Source: Tritrichomonas musculus (taxonomy: Eukaryota; Parabasalia; Tritrichomonadida; Tritrichomonadidae). From it: a stretch of 64,000 nt of DNA. Shown here piece by piece: positions 37,501 through 45,923 of the stretch (position 1 is the first letter of the stretch; every line of letters starts with the position of its first letter). Location of the stretch: contig JAPFFF010000031.1 of assembly GCA_039105265.1 (NCBI GenBank), forward strand, positions 434,001-498,000. The letters are read 5' to 3'. Under the pieces are notes generated by a model. It was not told where the DNA came from. It did no database searches and worked only from the letters and a program-made list of their open reading frames with translations. The position numbers and the translations under genes are program-made.

Positions 37501-37883
37501 AGTCCAAGCAGCCTGTCCCTTTCAGGCTGACTTTGATGATCGAAAACGCTCTCGGAAGATACGGCGTCTTTGGGCCTTTCTCAAAAAGTTTCTCTATGTC
37601 GTTGAAAACAATAAGTAAAAAGGCAAGGGCACTGGCACCTTTCTTACAGTTCACAACCGGAAAGAAACCTTTCGATAGCCCTATCGTTCCAACTAACTTT
37701 TTGACAGCATTCGGGTTAAAGGTCGAAAATCAAGGCCAGGCAGATTTGGACGGACTTTATTCTAGAATAGCTTCACCACTCGAAAATGGTACTATAGAAC
37801 AAGCTTTGGAAGAATTGGTGGCAAAATCTAAGAATATTAAAAATATTGCATTGATGCCAATGGAATGGTACCCTTGGTGGTGA
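31509..37883 (+). CDS. TOR-type PIKK protein with degenerate (pseudo)kinase domain (2,124 aa)
   Basis: Residues 1-1020 are HEAT repeats; 50-220 match the start of TOR (RRYSAAVCLATIITLFPF, AMVVGRIGYLSG, ASIVLKELAESAPEHIFQ, RDVNVRDI). An acidic loop follows near 1022-1042, then the FAT region to about 1650. The PI3K-like domain spans about 1790-2060 (ITLIGSDGKRYNYIMR, DLAHAILVTSSDADSWAHRT, FSLGALSAVSYIIGTV, PFRLTLMIENALG), and the FATC ends in the aromatic WYPWW, like TOR. But the active site is lost: the ATP-binding lysine is Arg, the catalytic GDRHPSN is GTVNHSPQH (from 1971), and the DFG Asp is Ala in FARFSG (1991-1996). It is therefore a pseudokinase, functionally comparable to Tra1/TRRAP but with TOR size and N-terminus. 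The 3' third is clearly richer in GC than the 5' part. Confidence 0.85.
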   Translation: MIDNEPLFKTVCDLIDVTVPTNQSLKEEDFDFYVDDLQERIIKYFNYHKITEVPQFLDQLVHYSDAFSKTDDKKRRYSAAVCLATIITLFPFDDYIPQFQPIIDQLLRPGFKRLVYVGAMVVGRIGYLSGPNRDHFIQVLVVHCAEILATTTKPESLFVASIVLKELAESAPEHIFQLGSNFHNTISAGLQSRDVNVRDICIEIVEILFQSQSASVGLFFLTDFLDLMRKSAAKKLADSKNTDEIVANLKLLQILLKQRPFMSASLASDLLFPVCSQRINSPNFEIMMYSIDTILFLHESNTIPTEPALVRSIISQLFQVSPKQPPGIERLFSSVISHYPDIIRSNLPEIINGFNFLLKIPKNAGPQMVFRLVVETIKIVNNNEQLNQLFQIVNEILDVSTVPIPIYFLVKALNESKPDWNTSLRRYKQYLIRMIHELLNEPSLRWEAVVISFNALDEIHNISYPDAVMLHSLVMSPRFVENTDWQIREKVAETAIHVFHSNVSRMPLESMKRLVDLCVDDPVRSVRKKTLYAFTNDVYRFLAQPEIITKFSRLVHDESYMIRKVSIQILGDLVEVTSGSILRDMLLTTLRQLPDKYNPIIPPRICDNLPHLIWASQKFIHLYAGAIFQRFLKMLDERFNKQNYKDPSIVFMDSAQLVNIDGSIIKALSRVNELFPQDAPSGPIIQVLSHILMLPVHPWTKIHALKALKNIAQGEEEVRYILKQYPILVQCLLKLIRQNSSIKLVTKSLKVLGAIGLNEIPPVLKKKKDIFIFRSFFSGSLEFKKYFIRIIFSDLFELFEEPMVDGKKKTIAQVVTDLFVADPDSIAQYLSQWFSVFLKSFTQVSNKTLKSFLTYLTTVIRLAGRLIVPHATTVFSAIESLWRQQFTVEGSRVISALVEAAYGQCDSILHLVVPIIFQLLKFKGESSSYELFHLLQIVSDYTPSYLSIIVQGLSDIAGSPETPDSSIGYCVDTLLFIVKKCDCVEHLPTIKRCVIKLRNNAGVRYKESAEKLLRLITERKNMEEDIDDDDEEKRAATPEAPPSDLSILLDLLKLPKERTEATLANWFHIFEINLIRYAPSLVIRALFPLSEYPGLLPKFSFVFAYIVTWINIPSHLKAQLADLLNLVFKCQELPRWVAEQFLNLVEFSFLSDIDLRLDIANIIQFCEDKHYYAKALLLIENSPPIFSIQKTISLNLSVGRRLEASSLAFRNNVSMEHKKWMELGEWEIALKQIRKSIDPSRYIFHQVVCMAALEDWDGILSLKDSFPDLSYHDKVQIARYFMIAEMWKGNFDEAEEFMNATNGFSVEDQIMRAIVLIKLGERNAAHAAVHIGWRYLAASVSIIEKCNKSMIHNELFQAQQLLELSEVLTCLKNDKYVEATNKVWRARLRAIEYEPNKQKELFKIRSLVPNLPHFDAHMLDIISYYIWLGKKAVAQRLCDVFFPDPNSFHAKYVALELFGREEKIDEMLSLSKECNSPELASRLQQLIGNIKLKKCKTVEGLQAVSQHFTAANKSQEKIADVNILLAHTTNDPSYAALASKALGQVLKVKLSKVNLSAHKLLGLAVNFANDEPTLLEVKKSFSNCSITVFPDIMFVSFSLLLHNQSNVRAVALQICTSLVANYPQYCGFQILAMEERYNDNEEFGELYDKTQMESPVVFSQVSLIAQELRKIVNPFNKNLQTAVQKAKLLASQEKQSEAIQTLKLFLSSSNEANLSLLNRNMKRQNERSIRELLVPVQSRGSFNNEDFENLEKLVDRLNERYKSMRVLKLSSVSDHLEKKSKWNLFILGRQSLHSDGVKISKFFHCVGNLNDSYQITLIGSDGKRYNYIMRNSTNERPLAIHQFITLIQSLIASVHSFTQGCVFQIAEDIHLYEVPKNQISMYEMIRVFQQSKQRVVDAEQLALRAWKYAPYNELDLDHRIEALKKLRNQFDGTDLAHAILVTSSDADSWAHRTSLFSFSLGALSAVSYIIGTVNHSPQHILIDKTTGAVTFARFSGMESKQPVPFRLTLMIENALGRYGVFGPFSKSFSMSLKTISKKARALAPFLQFTTGKKPFDSPIVPTNFLTAFGLKVENQGQADLDGLYSRIASPLENGTIEQALEELVAKSKNIKNIALMPMEWYPWW

Positions 37884-38055
37884 AAAAAAAATATTATTAT
37901 TATTTTATATGTTTATGTTATTTTATATTTTTATTTATTATTTATAAAATTTATTTGAGATAAATCTAAATTTTTTTTTTTTATTGATTTTAAAAGTATT
38001 GACCATATTAACGATTAATATTGACCATTATTGAAAAAAAAGCTTATTTTTACAA

Positions 38056-39990
38056 ATGATGTTTTTGTTTTTGATTTCTCTAACTTTTTCTTCAAATACT
38101 CCAATGATTATTCCTCAACCAGCTGAAATGAAAGTTCTTGATGGAACTTGGATATTATCACCAACTGATTCTATTTATTATGATTCTTCTGTCGATGGTG
38201 CTCAAGAAGTAGCTCAATTTTGTGCAGAACAACTTAGAACTGTTACAGGATATTCTCTTCCTCTTGTCACTGGTAAAGATGTTCCTAAAACAGGAATTTT
38301 ATTTTTAAAAAGCACAACTGATACAAAAGATGAAGAATATGATGTATCTGCAACAACTGAATGCTTCAAAATTCTTGCTACTAAACGATCAGGCTTGTTT
38401 TATGGTTACCAAACTCTACTTCAATTACTTCCAATAAAAGTTTTCGCAAATACAACACAAACAGGAATTACTTGGGAATGTCCATGCGTATCAATTCACG
38501 ACTATCCTAATTATCAATGGCGTGGTATTTTGGTTGATGTTGCTCGTCACTTCTTTGATATCCCAACAATTAAAACAATCATTGATGGAATGTGCATCAG
38601 TAAATTAAATACAATACACATGCACCTTACAGATGATCAAGCTTGGAGAATTGAAATCAAAAGATATCCTCGTCTTGTCGAAATTGGATCCATCAGAGAT
38701 GAATCACCAATCATGTGGGATAGAGATCATCTAGATGGAACTCCTTATGGCCCATATTCATTTACGCAAGACGAACTTCGTGATTTAATCAGCTATGCGA
38801 AAAAGAGAGGAATTACAATTGTTCCTGAAATTGAAATGCCAGGCCATGGTTTATCAGCTCTTGCAGGATATCCACAATACTCTTGCACAGGTGGCCCATT
38901 TAAACCAAGATGCGAATGGGGTGTTCAAGATAATGTTTATTGCGCAGGTAACGATGAAACATTTGAATTTCTTCAAAGCATTCTTGATGAAGTTTTAGAT
39001 CTCTTTAATGAATCAGTTTTTATTCATTGCGGTGGTGATGAATGTCCAAAGACAAAATGGTCTAAATGTCCAAAATGTCAAAAACGCATTAAAGATGAAG
39101 GCCTGAAGAATGAAAACGAACTTCAATCATGGTTTGTTCAAAAGATGGCAAATTATGTAAAATCAAAAGGTCATCGATTAATTGGATGGGACGAAATTCT
39201 AGAAGGCGGTCTTGCCGATGGAGCAGCAGTTATGAGCTGGCAAGGAGTTAGTGGAGGTCAAGCAGCAGCTCGAATGGGACACGATGTTGTCATGACTCCA
39301 GCTTATTACTTATATCTCGATTACAATCAATTCCCAATCAAAGAGAAATACGAATATAATGCTTTACTATCAACAACACCTCGAATTTACAACTATGATC
39401 CTCGTGCTGGTATTTCTCAAGAATACAAGAAATATATTATCGGCGTTCAAGGAAATGCTTGGGCTGAATTTATTTGGCACCGTGAAGATTTACAATATAA
39501 GATCTTCCCCAGAAGTTGTTCAGTAGGTGAAACAGGTTGGACACCAGATAATCAAAAATCATGGTCACGTTTTGCACGCAATCTTCATCTTGCTCAAATT
39601 GAAAGATTGAAATTGTTAGGCCTAAATGTTGCACCTTTAGCTAATCAGCCAGAGGCAGTTTGGGAAAGTGGTGATATTAAAGATAAATGGGTTTCTGTGA
39701 CCTGGGACGTTTCAGGCACAATTGAACAGTCAGGAACTTATGGAGTATTATTTATGTACACCCATGGAGCAAATGGAATTAATGTTAGGAATGTTAAGCT
39801 ACTTATTAACTCAGCTGTTGTTGGCACTGACTCCCATGAAGGAAATGCATCTGAAAATCCATCTAACAATCAATATACATTTTATGTTGGTGAACAAAGT
39901 GCAGGTGTAAAAATTGAAATAACTGCTGAAGTTATGTCTGACTCTGATGGTGACGATTCTAATGGTAACGTTTTCATATATTGCCTGTGA
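38056..39990 (+). CDS. Secreted beta-N-acetylhexosaminidase, GH20 (644 aa)
   Basis: A signal peptide is visible (MMFLFLISLTFSS, cleaved near 13-16). Residues 15-150 are the GH20b-like N-terminal domain; 150-510 the (beta/alpha)8 barrel with YQWRGILVDVARHFFDIPTI, HLTDDQAWRIEIKRYP, VPEIEMPGHGLSALA and the catalytic pair Asp328-Glu329 in HCGGDEC. Catalytic and substrate residues (including the WDE and QGNAWAEFI stretches) are all kept, so it should be active on terminal GlcNAc/GalNAc. About 130 further residues form a beta-sandwich-like C-terminal domain. Trichomonads secrete or place such enzymes in lysosomes and use them on host mucus glycans; the substrate role is inference. Length fits the family. 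Confidence 0.95.
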   Translation: MMFLFLISLTFSSNTPMIIPQPAEMKVLDGTWILSPTDSIYYDSSVDGAQEVAQFCAEQLRTVTGYSLPLVTGKDVPKTGILFLKSTTDTKDEEYDVSATTECFKILATKRSGLFYGYQTLLQLLPIKVFANTTQTGITWECPCVSIHDYPNYQWRGILVDVARHFFDIPTIKTIIDGMCISKLNTIHMHLTDDQAWRIEIKRYPRLVEIGSIRDESPIMWDRDHLDGTPYGPYSFTQDELRDLISYAKKRGITIVPEIEMPGHGLSALAGYPQYSCTGGPFKPRCEWGVQDNVYCAGNDETFEFLQSILDEVLDLFNESVFIHCGGDECPKTKWSKCPKCQKRIKDEGLKNENELQSWFVQKMANYVKSKGHRLIGWDEILEGGLADGAAVMSWQGVSGGQAAARMGHDVVMTPAYYLYLDYNQFPIKEKYEYNALLSTTPRIYNYDPRAGISQEYKKYIIGVQGNAWAEFIWHREDLQYKIFPRSCSVGETGWTPDNQKSWSRFARNLHLAQIERLKLLGLNVAPLANQPEAVWESGDIKDKWVSVTWDVSGTIEQSGTYGVLFMYTHGANGINVRNVKLLINSAVVGTDSHEGNASENPSNNQYTFYVGEQSAGVKIEITAEVMSDSDGDDSNGNVFIYCL

Positions 39991-40203
39991 TTAAATACCA
40001 AAGTTTAATGTTAATTAAACACAGTAAATTAGTATATTAAACCAATATTTTTTTTTAATCACTCTAAGTATTATATATTTTATTAAATAACTAATCAAAT
40101 AAAAACTTTAAAATAAGTATGGAACAAACTTAATATATTGTAAACAGGCTTTTAAATGATTTTCAAATATAAATTTCGAAATTATCTAAAAGATGTTTAA
40201 AGG

Positions 40204-40249
40204 TAACGTGCTTTCAATAGACCCGGAGCATTTCAGTAGACCCGGAGCA
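40204..40249 (+). repeat. 46-base motif with internal duplication, copy A
   Basis: TAACGTGCTTTCAATAGACC and on. It contains TTTCAATAGACCCGGAGCA followed at once by TTTCAGTAGACCCGGAGCA. A second copy of the same length at 58615-58660 matches at 36 of 46 positions without gaps. Confidence 0.7.
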
Positions 40250-41053
40250 AGGTCAATTTAGCATAAATTGGCCATGATTTGATCGTTTTTTATAAAAAAG
40301 AAAACCAAATATGATCAGAAATATTTCTATCAGAATTTTTTTTATTTTTCACTATTTTACAAATATCTCCAAATCAAAAAAGTAAAACAAAAAGGGGTCG
40401 ACTCTCTCAAATTTTTTTTGATTGAAAAATAATAATATCTTAAAAATTAGATATTCTTTTTAATTAATAAATTTTTAAATCAATATTAAATAGAATTCGG
40501 ATTCATTTATTATATCTTATAAATTAAAAAATTCATTATTCATTCCAAAAATCATTAAAAATAGTGTTTTTATTATGCTACTTGAGGTATTTTCTTAAAT
40601 TATTTACTATTCACATTATTTATATGTAGCTTTGAAATATAATAATAATTTTTAATAAAATATATTATTGATATTCAAGAAATTATTATTTTCTCTAAAT
40701 AAAAATTTTGAATTTAAAATTGAATTAAATGCTAGTTTTTGAAAAAATTATTTTGATAACATCAGAATTTTGAAAATATATTATTTTTATTAACAAATGC
40801 ATATTTTTTTGATAATATATCAGTATTTTAATTTTGTTCAAAAAAAGATTAAAATAAATTTTTCTAAAAGTTTACTCTACATTTTTTTAATTAACATATT
40901 TTTCGTGTTTATTGTTTTATATTAATAATATATATATAATTATAAATACTACTATTTCCAATAATTAACAATATTTTTTCATATTTTTTATTTGAATAAA
41001 AGAAGTAACTTTTTGAACTATTTTCTGTTCGTTTAAAATTTATTTTCGTTTGA

Positions 41054-41099
41054 CTTTTTGAGGATTTTCCAGTTCACTTTTTGAGAATTTTCCGGTTCA
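41054..41099. repeat. 23-base tandem repeat, two copies
   Basis: CTTTTTGAGGATTTTCCAGT plus three bases, repeated once with two changes, and the start of a third copy. Not coding. Confidence 0.7.
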
Positions 41100-41181
41100 C
41101 TTTTTAAATACTATATTTGTTTAAGTTTTTTTAAAAAAATTTATAAATTTTCAATTTTTTACATTATTTTGTTTATTCCAA

Positions 41182-41617
41182 ATGCAAGATTCAAGTCAAA
41201 TAACATCAAGCGATCGATAAATAGTTTCTCCTTTACTAAATATTTTAACTGATACCAATGATTTATTTTCATATAACCAAATAGTAGAAGATTTTTACGT
41301 TTTACATAAATATATACACACATTATTGATTATTTTCAATTAGTTAGTGGTTTATTTTGTTGCATTACATTTTTTTTCATATTACCAATTAGTTGAAGAA
41401 ATAACGAACTCAGTTGAAATAAAAAAAGAAGCAAATAATGAAATTACAACAGAAAATGAAGAATTTTACAAAGAATATGATGATAAAAGCATAGAAAATG
41501 ATATTGAATTAATTCAAAAATTAATTAATTAATGAAGAAGAAGAAATAAATGAAGAAGAGGAAGAAGAAAAGATTGAACAAGAAGAAGAATTAGAAGAAC
41601 ATTACATAAACAATTGA
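41182..41617 (+). pseudogene. Decayed gene with acidic C-terminus
   Basis: From ATG at 41182 one frame reads MQDSSQITSSDR, TAA, then NQIVEDFYVLHKYIHTLLII, TAG (near 41341), then YQLVEEITNSVEIKKEANNE and IENDIELIQKLIN to a stop at 41532. One frame change later an acidic run (EEEEINEEEEEE, with EQEEELEEHYINN) continues to TGA at 41615-41617. NQIVEDF and YQLVEEI are an internal repeat, so the parent protein probably had a repeated helical unit. Two stops and a frameshift make it a pseudogene. Family unknown. Confidence 0.5.
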
Positions 41618-42047
41618 AGTTTTTGATCTTTTTTTTTTTTAGGAAAAAGTATTCAATTTTTTTTGTAAAGTATTCAATTATATATTGATAAATATCTCGA
41701 AAATTGGTAGATACTATATCATTTTAAATTATATATATAGATATAGATATCATATTAAAATATTATATTTGAATATAAAAAGAAAAGTATGAATAGAAAG
41801 AGTTACCATACCTTTAGATGTTTGAAATTTTACATCTTTTAACTTTTTCAATAACATATTGAATAATTGAAGGGAGAAGTTATTTAACAACAATTTATTC
41901 AAAACATTCACTTTTTCATGGTACTTTACTTATTATTTCTAATTCAAGGAAACTTTTTGGATCCAGCTCATAAAAGTGGATTACTTGTATCATAAAACAA
42001 ATAATAATAATAATAATAATAAATAAAACTACAAACAATTTTTACTA
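41618..42047. other. Intergenic, AT-rich
   Basis: About 430 bases between the decayed gene and the 3' end of the WD40-like gene. It ends in an AATAAT microsatellite (42001-42023). Nothing else recognised. Confidence 0.6.
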
Positions 42048-45000
42048 TTAATGGAAGTCCATTTTCCCTTTCATTCGTATTCTCTCAAGTGGAGTGCGAA
42101 AGAAAGGAGTTGCTCCGCTTCCAGATGCCCGTATTTTCATACTTTTTTCGATCTTCCCAATTGGAGCAACAACTTTAGGCCGAATCGATTTAATCAGACG
42201 CGATCCGACAGCTGTCTTCCTCATCCATGCAGCACCAGGCACGATAGCCTGACCCAAGTTCAAAACAGCTGATGATGATGATGATATTTTTGGAGCATCT
42301 GTAAAGATTAGTCCAGGACACCTTCTCACCACCGCCTCAGCCAGCCTATCGTTATCCTCATCATCGAACACGTCATTTCCATCAGCGTCCTCCTTTTTAG
42401 AACAATTTTTCTCTTTTTCATCAAATTGACTAACTCTGTTTGATTTTTCATCTTCATCAAAGAAGCATTTTTTCTCACTTTCGTTGCAAAAAGTGACATC
42501 GCTAACGTGCCAACTTGGATCGTCAATGTGCGTCACAACAGACAGAGGGATGTTTGTCTGCGGGAGGTTCAGCACGTAGAGCCTCGTGTTGGCAGCAACT
42601 TGCCTTCGCCCTTCCTCTTCAATGTAACCGTTATCCGGCGGTTTGATGAGGTGAGATGAAAGGTCAATTTCATGGACTTTGCAAGGCTTTTCAACTTGGC
42701 CTTCATCATGGAAAATTGGCCTCTTCCGGGGACTAGCTATCGAGGCCGACTCGTCTGCCTTCAAAGGCGCGGCGGTTGGTGGCGGTTGAGACCGTTTACG
42801 TGGTGAAATTTGCGGTTTGGGTGGAGGCGTTCGTGACCTTTTTTGCTTCTGGCGCTGGTCTTCGTTTTTGCGAGGAGGGGATTCTTTGTTCATTGGTGCT
42901 TTGTATGATTGCATCACTTTTTGAGGGGACTTTGACGGTTTTGGTGGATTTTTGAGATCAATTTGCTTTTTGACAGCAATCGATGTCTTTGCCTTCTTCT
43001 CTGTCTTTCTCTCTTTTGGACGCAGAGTGGCACTTTTTTGTTGCTTTTCTTTCTTGTTGTTTTCTTTTGGCTCTGGTTTTAAATGCTCCACTTTTTCTGA
43101 TGCTTTTTCATCCTCCGAGGTGAAAATTTCGCCTTGAGTAGAAACGTCTTCTTTTCTTGTCTCCTTCAATAAACTTTTGTCGACGACAGCAAGACTGCCT
43201 TCATTATCAACTTTTTCAATACTATGGTCATTTGGAACTTTTTCTGTTTCAATTTGGTCTCCATCTGCATCCTCCTCATTAGCGGTTTGCTGTTCATTCT
43301 CACTCGTGTTTTCTCCACTTTTCCTTAGTTCATGCTCGTCCTCTTCTTTCTCTGCCTGCGTCTCTTGTTGCGCGTGCTTGCTGTGCTTGCAAGGACGGGC
43401 CACTCTGACTCTCTTTGTGTATTCTGTGCGCGACCGTTTAGGACGGAGAGGGATGGATGGATCGGCAGGGGGGAGGACTTTTTTCTTTGGGAATAAATCA
43501 TTCAAAAAGTCGTCTTTTTCTTTTTGGTGAAGTGACTCTTTATCGGCTTGGCTTGGTTCTGGCTTCACTTCATTTTTTCTTCTCAATTTCTTTTTCTTCT
43601 TTTTCAGTACATTTTGATCGTTCACATCACCGTTTTCTTCTTCCTCCTCATTCTCGTCTTCTTCTTCGATTTTGGCAGGCTCTTCTTGCTTGCTTGGAGG
43701 TGCAGGGTTTTGTTTCTTGTCTTCGTTTAGCTTCATCATTCCAGCAATAGCTGATTCTTTTTTGAGGGCAGCTTTTTCATCATCATCATTTTCATTAATA
43801 ATTTGATCTCCATTTTTTTGAGGGAACTTCCTTCTCCTCTTGTTGTTCTTCTTTCTTTCATCATCATTTTTTGCTTTCCGCTGAGAAAGAAGCGATTCTT
43901 CAACTTCTTCCTCTTCTTCAACAAGAGAAATGATTTCTGAGTATAATTGGTCGTCTTTTCTATCAAAATTATCAATGATTTCTATTTCATCATCTATTTC
44001 TCCGTCAAATATGGTTTCGCCTTTAATCATCATTAATTCAGACTTAGTACCTACTATTAAATCACGACGACCGTTTATCACTTCGCAGGCATAAATCGCT
44101 TCTGGTAATATAACTTTGGCAATCAAATTGAGCGAGTATTCCCAAAACAAGACAGATCCATCCATACCAGTTGACACCCAGAACGACTGAGAGAAGGCAA
44201 ATGATGTAACAGCCTCGGTATGAATTGTTTGAGAAGTTAAATCGTTATTTAGTTGAAGAGTAAGCTCATCAATTATATTAACAATCATAATTTGACCTGT
44301 TTCGAGGCCAATATATACAAAATTGTCATTCAAATGAGATACTGATATATTTTTACAATTCAAACTTAGTCTAGCAACAACAGAATGTTTTTTAATATTA
44401 ATAAGGATGATTTCATTTTTAAAGAGTAGTACAAGCGACCCTGTCTTATCGTGAAAGAGCATATTAAGAACGTCGAAATTACCAAACATTATTTTACATT
44501 TCGACTTGAGAGAATTGTAATCACAGAGGAAAGCTTCCCCTTTAGGTGATGCAACAGCGTACATCCATTTAATGGTACCATCATCCTCTTTATCAAAACA
44601 AGTTGTAATTATCGTCGATTTCAGATCAACTTTCAAAACTTCTTGACAAGGTAAAAATCCAGTGTCAAATCCATAAATTATACCGTTATCCATAGTAATA
44701 AATAATTCATCTCTTTTCTCTGTTTTACATATTTGATATTCTTTCTTATTTGAATCTTTTTCAGACTTTTTTACTGATATAAATGTTCCTCTGTCATACA
44801 TAACCATAACTGGCGTGGCTGATGCTTGTGAAGAAGCTGACGTGAGTTGATTTTTGTTTTTTGGTGAAAAAAATTTGACAAATGAATTATTCGTTTGAAC
44901 TAGAATACGAGCTGCTTCATTAATTTTGTTAACTCGACGAATTAATTTAGGATATATAACGTTTTTTGTCCAAAGAGTCCATGGAATAACAATGCGCTTG

Positions 45001-45923
45001 TAAACAGCTCTTGAATTGTATATAAAAACAAGAATAGGATCAACTTCTGCCGTATCTCGTTGAAGAATAAGACGGTTAGGTATCATTGGCGAGGTGTATA
45101 TTTGATATGAACGACCAGTTTTTAAATTGAGCATAAAAATAGCTCCTTGACAATTTAATATTAAGACATGTTCTGGTGTAATAAAGTTAAGAGAGAGGAT
45201 AGAAGAGGAGCAAACAGTATATGTGCTTTTTATTTTACCATCTTTGTCCCATAAACAAATTCCTTCGTGTGGATCTGATGTAATTAATTTCCCATTTGAT
45301 TGACAATATCCAATTGGCGTGTTACTTTTTGCTGGTAGTCGCGACATTGAAATTTCCATATATCCGTTTAAATTAAATCCTTTAATTCCTTGGCTAGTTG
45401 GTAAAAAAATCAATTCTCTGTTATAATCAAATGAAGGTGGATTTAAAATTGCCGTCTCATATTTATCGTATGCAAAATCTGAGCGAAGATTGATTTTAAT
45501 TGTTGGATCTAAAATTGAAGATTGGTAAGAGTTCTCTAAACTAACTTGCCAAACTCTAACTCCTGTTCCAACAGTTATTAAGCAATTTGAGCGAGGAGAA
45601 TATAAAATATGAAAGATACCTGTTTGATTGAGAGGATAATTTGAAACAAGGGGGCGAGACATATCTTTCAATGAGAAAATACACAGATTAGAATTGTGTT
45701 CTGTGATAAAAGCCACCATATTATAAGTATCAATTAAACAACCAATTGAAAAATGAAAGCGAAAGCGTTTCAAAATTTGATTTCGTTCATACTTGATTAT
45801 TTCTTTTGGAGTCACAGCAAATTGTTCTCTTTTGTTAATATGAAAAATACTTCCAATATTATTGATTCCAAACATGTGCATATATTCATCTTTGAAGCCA
45901 AATGCAAGATCTTTTGGCTTCAT
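42048..45923 (-). CDS. WD40-like beta-propeller protein with long disordered tail (1,291 aa)
   Basis: The upstream extension begins with TTG, so I use the ATG at 45923 (MKPKDLAFGF). Residues 1-640 form repeated beta-strand units with WD-type ends (GVRVWQVSLE, GICLWDKDGKI, DGSVLFWEYS), enough for one or two propellers. Residues 650-1000 are low-complexity K/E/D (EEDENEEEEENGD, KKKKKKLRRK), then a P/K/R stretch with proline-directed sites (RTPPPKPQISPRKRSQPPP, up to 1090), basic stretches that could be nuclear localisation signals, and a final ordered 200 residues. No enzyme motif. A nuclear or cytoskeletal scaffold is likely. The disordered half is richer in GC than the propeller half. Confidence 0.75.
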   Translation of the reverse strand: MKPKDLAFGFKDEYMHMFGINNIGSIFHINKREQFAVTPKEIIKYERNQILKRFRFHFSIGCLIDTYNMVAFITEHNSNLCIFSLKDMSRPLVSNYPLNQTGIFHILYSPRSNCLITVGTGVRVWQVSLENSYQSSILDPTIKINLRSDFAYDKYETAILNPPSFDYNRELIFLPTSQGIKGFNLNGYMEISMSRLPAKSNTPIGYCQSNGKLITSDPHEGICLWDKDGKIKSTYTVCSSSILSLNFITPEHVLILNCQGAIFMLNLKTGRSYQIYTSPMIPNRLILQRDTAEVDPILVFIYNSRAVYKRIVIPWTLWTKNVIYPKLIRRVNKINEAARILVQTNNSFVKFFSPKNKNQLTSASSQASATPVMVMYDRGTFISVKKSEKDSNKKEYQICKTEKRDELFITMDNGIIYGFDTGFLPCQEVLKVDLKSTIITTCFDKEDDGTIKWMYAVASPKGEAFLCDYNSLKSKCKIMFGNFDVLNMLFHDKTGSLVLLFKNEIILINIKKHSVVARLSLNCKNISVSHLNDNFVYIGLETGQIMIVNIIDELTLQLNNDLTSQTIHTEAVTSFAFSQSFWVSTGMDGSVLFWEYSLNLIAKVILPEAIYACEVINGRRDLIVGTKSELMMIKGETIFDGEIDDEIEIIDNFDRKDDQLYSEIISLVEEEEEVEESLLSQRKAKNDDERKKNNKRRRKFPQKNGDQIINENDDDEKAALKKESAIAGMMKLNEDKKQNPAPPSKQEEPAKIEEEDENEEEEENGDVNDQNVLKKKKKKLRRKNEVKPEPSQADKESLHQKEKDDFLNDLFPKKKVLPPADPSIPLRPKRSRTEYTKRVRVARPCKHSKHAQQETQAEKEEDEHELRKSGENTSENEQQTANEEDADGDQIETEKVPNDHSIEKVDNEGSLAVVDKSLLKETRKEDVSTQGEIFTSEDEKASEKVEHLKPEPKENNKKEKQQKSATLRPKERKTEKKAKTSIAVKKQIDLKNPPKPSKSPQKVMQSYKAPMNKESPPRKNEDQRQKQKRSRTPPPKPQISPRKRSQPPPTAAPLKADESASIASPRKRPIFHDEGQVEKPCKVHEIDLSSHLIKPPDNGYIEEEGRRQVAANTRLYVLNLPQTNIPLSVVTHIDDPSWHVSDVTFCNESEKKCFFDEDEKSNRVSQFDEKEKNCSKKEDADGNDVFDDEDNDRLAEAVVRRCPGLIFTDAPKISSSSSAVLNLGQAIVPGAAWMRKTAVGSRLIKSIRPKVVAPIGKIEKSMKIRASGSGATPFFRTPLERIRMKGKMDFH

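Larger units (their letters stand above)
39991..41181. other. Intergenic, AT-rich, with short repeats
   Basis: No gene. It holds the 46-base motif described separately (40204-40249), a GGGGTCGACTCTC patch near 40394 and a 23-base tandem repeat at 41054-41099. The rest is plain AT-rich DNA. Confidence 0.6.
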
